From JAGMDK01 sp023128695 (GTDB taxonomy: Bacteria; Planctomycetota; Phycisphaerae; UBA1845; Fen-1342), in the NCBI GenBank assembly GCA_030628805.1, contig DAOVQG010000096.1, positions 1 through 14,546 of the forward strand: a DNA stretch of 14,546 bases, written 5' to 3'. The position numbers and the translations under genes are program-made. Positions 14,394 to 14,546 of this stretch are shown here, in pieces. Position 1 is the stretch's first letter; every line of letters starts with the position of its first letter. The notes under the pieces are model-generated. The model was not told the DNA's origin. It made no database searches and worked only from the letters and a program-made list of their open reading frames with translations.

Positions 14394-14546
14394 GGGGTGC
14401 ATGACATCTCCGGCGCGCCGCTCGTCAATTCCACAGAAGCCCGAACCGACGAGTCATGACGAGAGGGGGGCGAGAAAGGATTCACGCACCAGCGGCCGAC
14501 GAAAAGGGCGATGTGCATCAGCCCCGACGGGGCGACAGTCGTTAGC
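14394..14546. other. Gene-free right edge with a 5-bp GC hairpin
   Basis: No credible reading frame is seen here on either strand. Near the edge, GCCCC (14521-14525) and GGGGC (14529-14533) form a perfect hairpin with a three-base loop. This may be a dispersed repeat or the terminator of a gene outside the window; no T-tract follows on either side within the window. Confidence 0.35.

Noticed and set aside
1..14546. tRNA genes, rRNA genes or a CRISPR array
   Set aside because: No tRNA-like cloverleaf signature, rRNA block or regularly spaced repeats were seen on either strand.

Overview
This window looks like chromosomal DNA from a GC-rich bacterium, most likely a planctomycete or a close relative. 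The grounds are the overall gene style, a Vps4/katanin-like AAA ATPase with a MIT-like N-terminus, and short hairpins that resemble dispersed repeats. This assignment is inferred from composition and gene content and has not been tested. Almost every gene lies on the minus strand; the exception is a Fic-family gene.

Layout from left to right. (1) 48-2053, minus: urocanate hydratase (hutU) followed by a 103-residue HAD phosphatase-like gene. (2) 2054-2374: a divergent intergenic region with a candidate extended -10 promoter for hutU and a nested inverted repeat that overlaps the candidate promoter of the Fic gene. (3) 2375-3724, plus: a Fic AMP-transferase with an intact catalytic motif, an N-terminal inhibitory helix and a C-terminal winged helix. 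(4) 3721-8194, minus: six tightly packed genes, in order of transcription MNT nucleotidyltransferase, HEPN protein, MIT-AAA ATPase, a band-7-like/coiled-coil/beta-propeller protein, deoxyribose-phosphate aldolase (deoC), and an unlisted 49-residue membrane protein resembling half of a DUF4190 domain. (5) 8232-8620: an internally deleted IS3-family element that keeps matching 9-bp ends. (6) 8641-10854, minus: a PBP2-type transpeptidase. (7) 10881-11311, minus: RNase P RNA (rnpB), with its own candidate promoter. (8) 11496-14311, minus: a lipoprotein of the alkaline-phosphatase/NPP superfamily, overlapping by ATGA a membrane-anchored GH113-like TIM-barrel glycosidase, with a candidate promoter at 14366-14393.

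The most interesting part is the operon at 3721-8194. Its ATPase has the meiotic-clade AAA signature (pore loop with SKWVGE, a Vps4/katanin-like C-terminal segment) and a MIT-like helical N-terminus. The next gene encodes a soluble protein with a band-7-like N-terminus, a charged coiled coil and a C-terminal propeller. I infer that the two work together, with the ATPase remodelling an assembly formed by its partner. The HEPN-MNT pair at the head of the operon is usually a toxin-antitoxin or defence-type module. It is more AT-rich than the genes behind it and sits beside an IS remnant, so it may have been added later. I cannot verify novelty without database searches.
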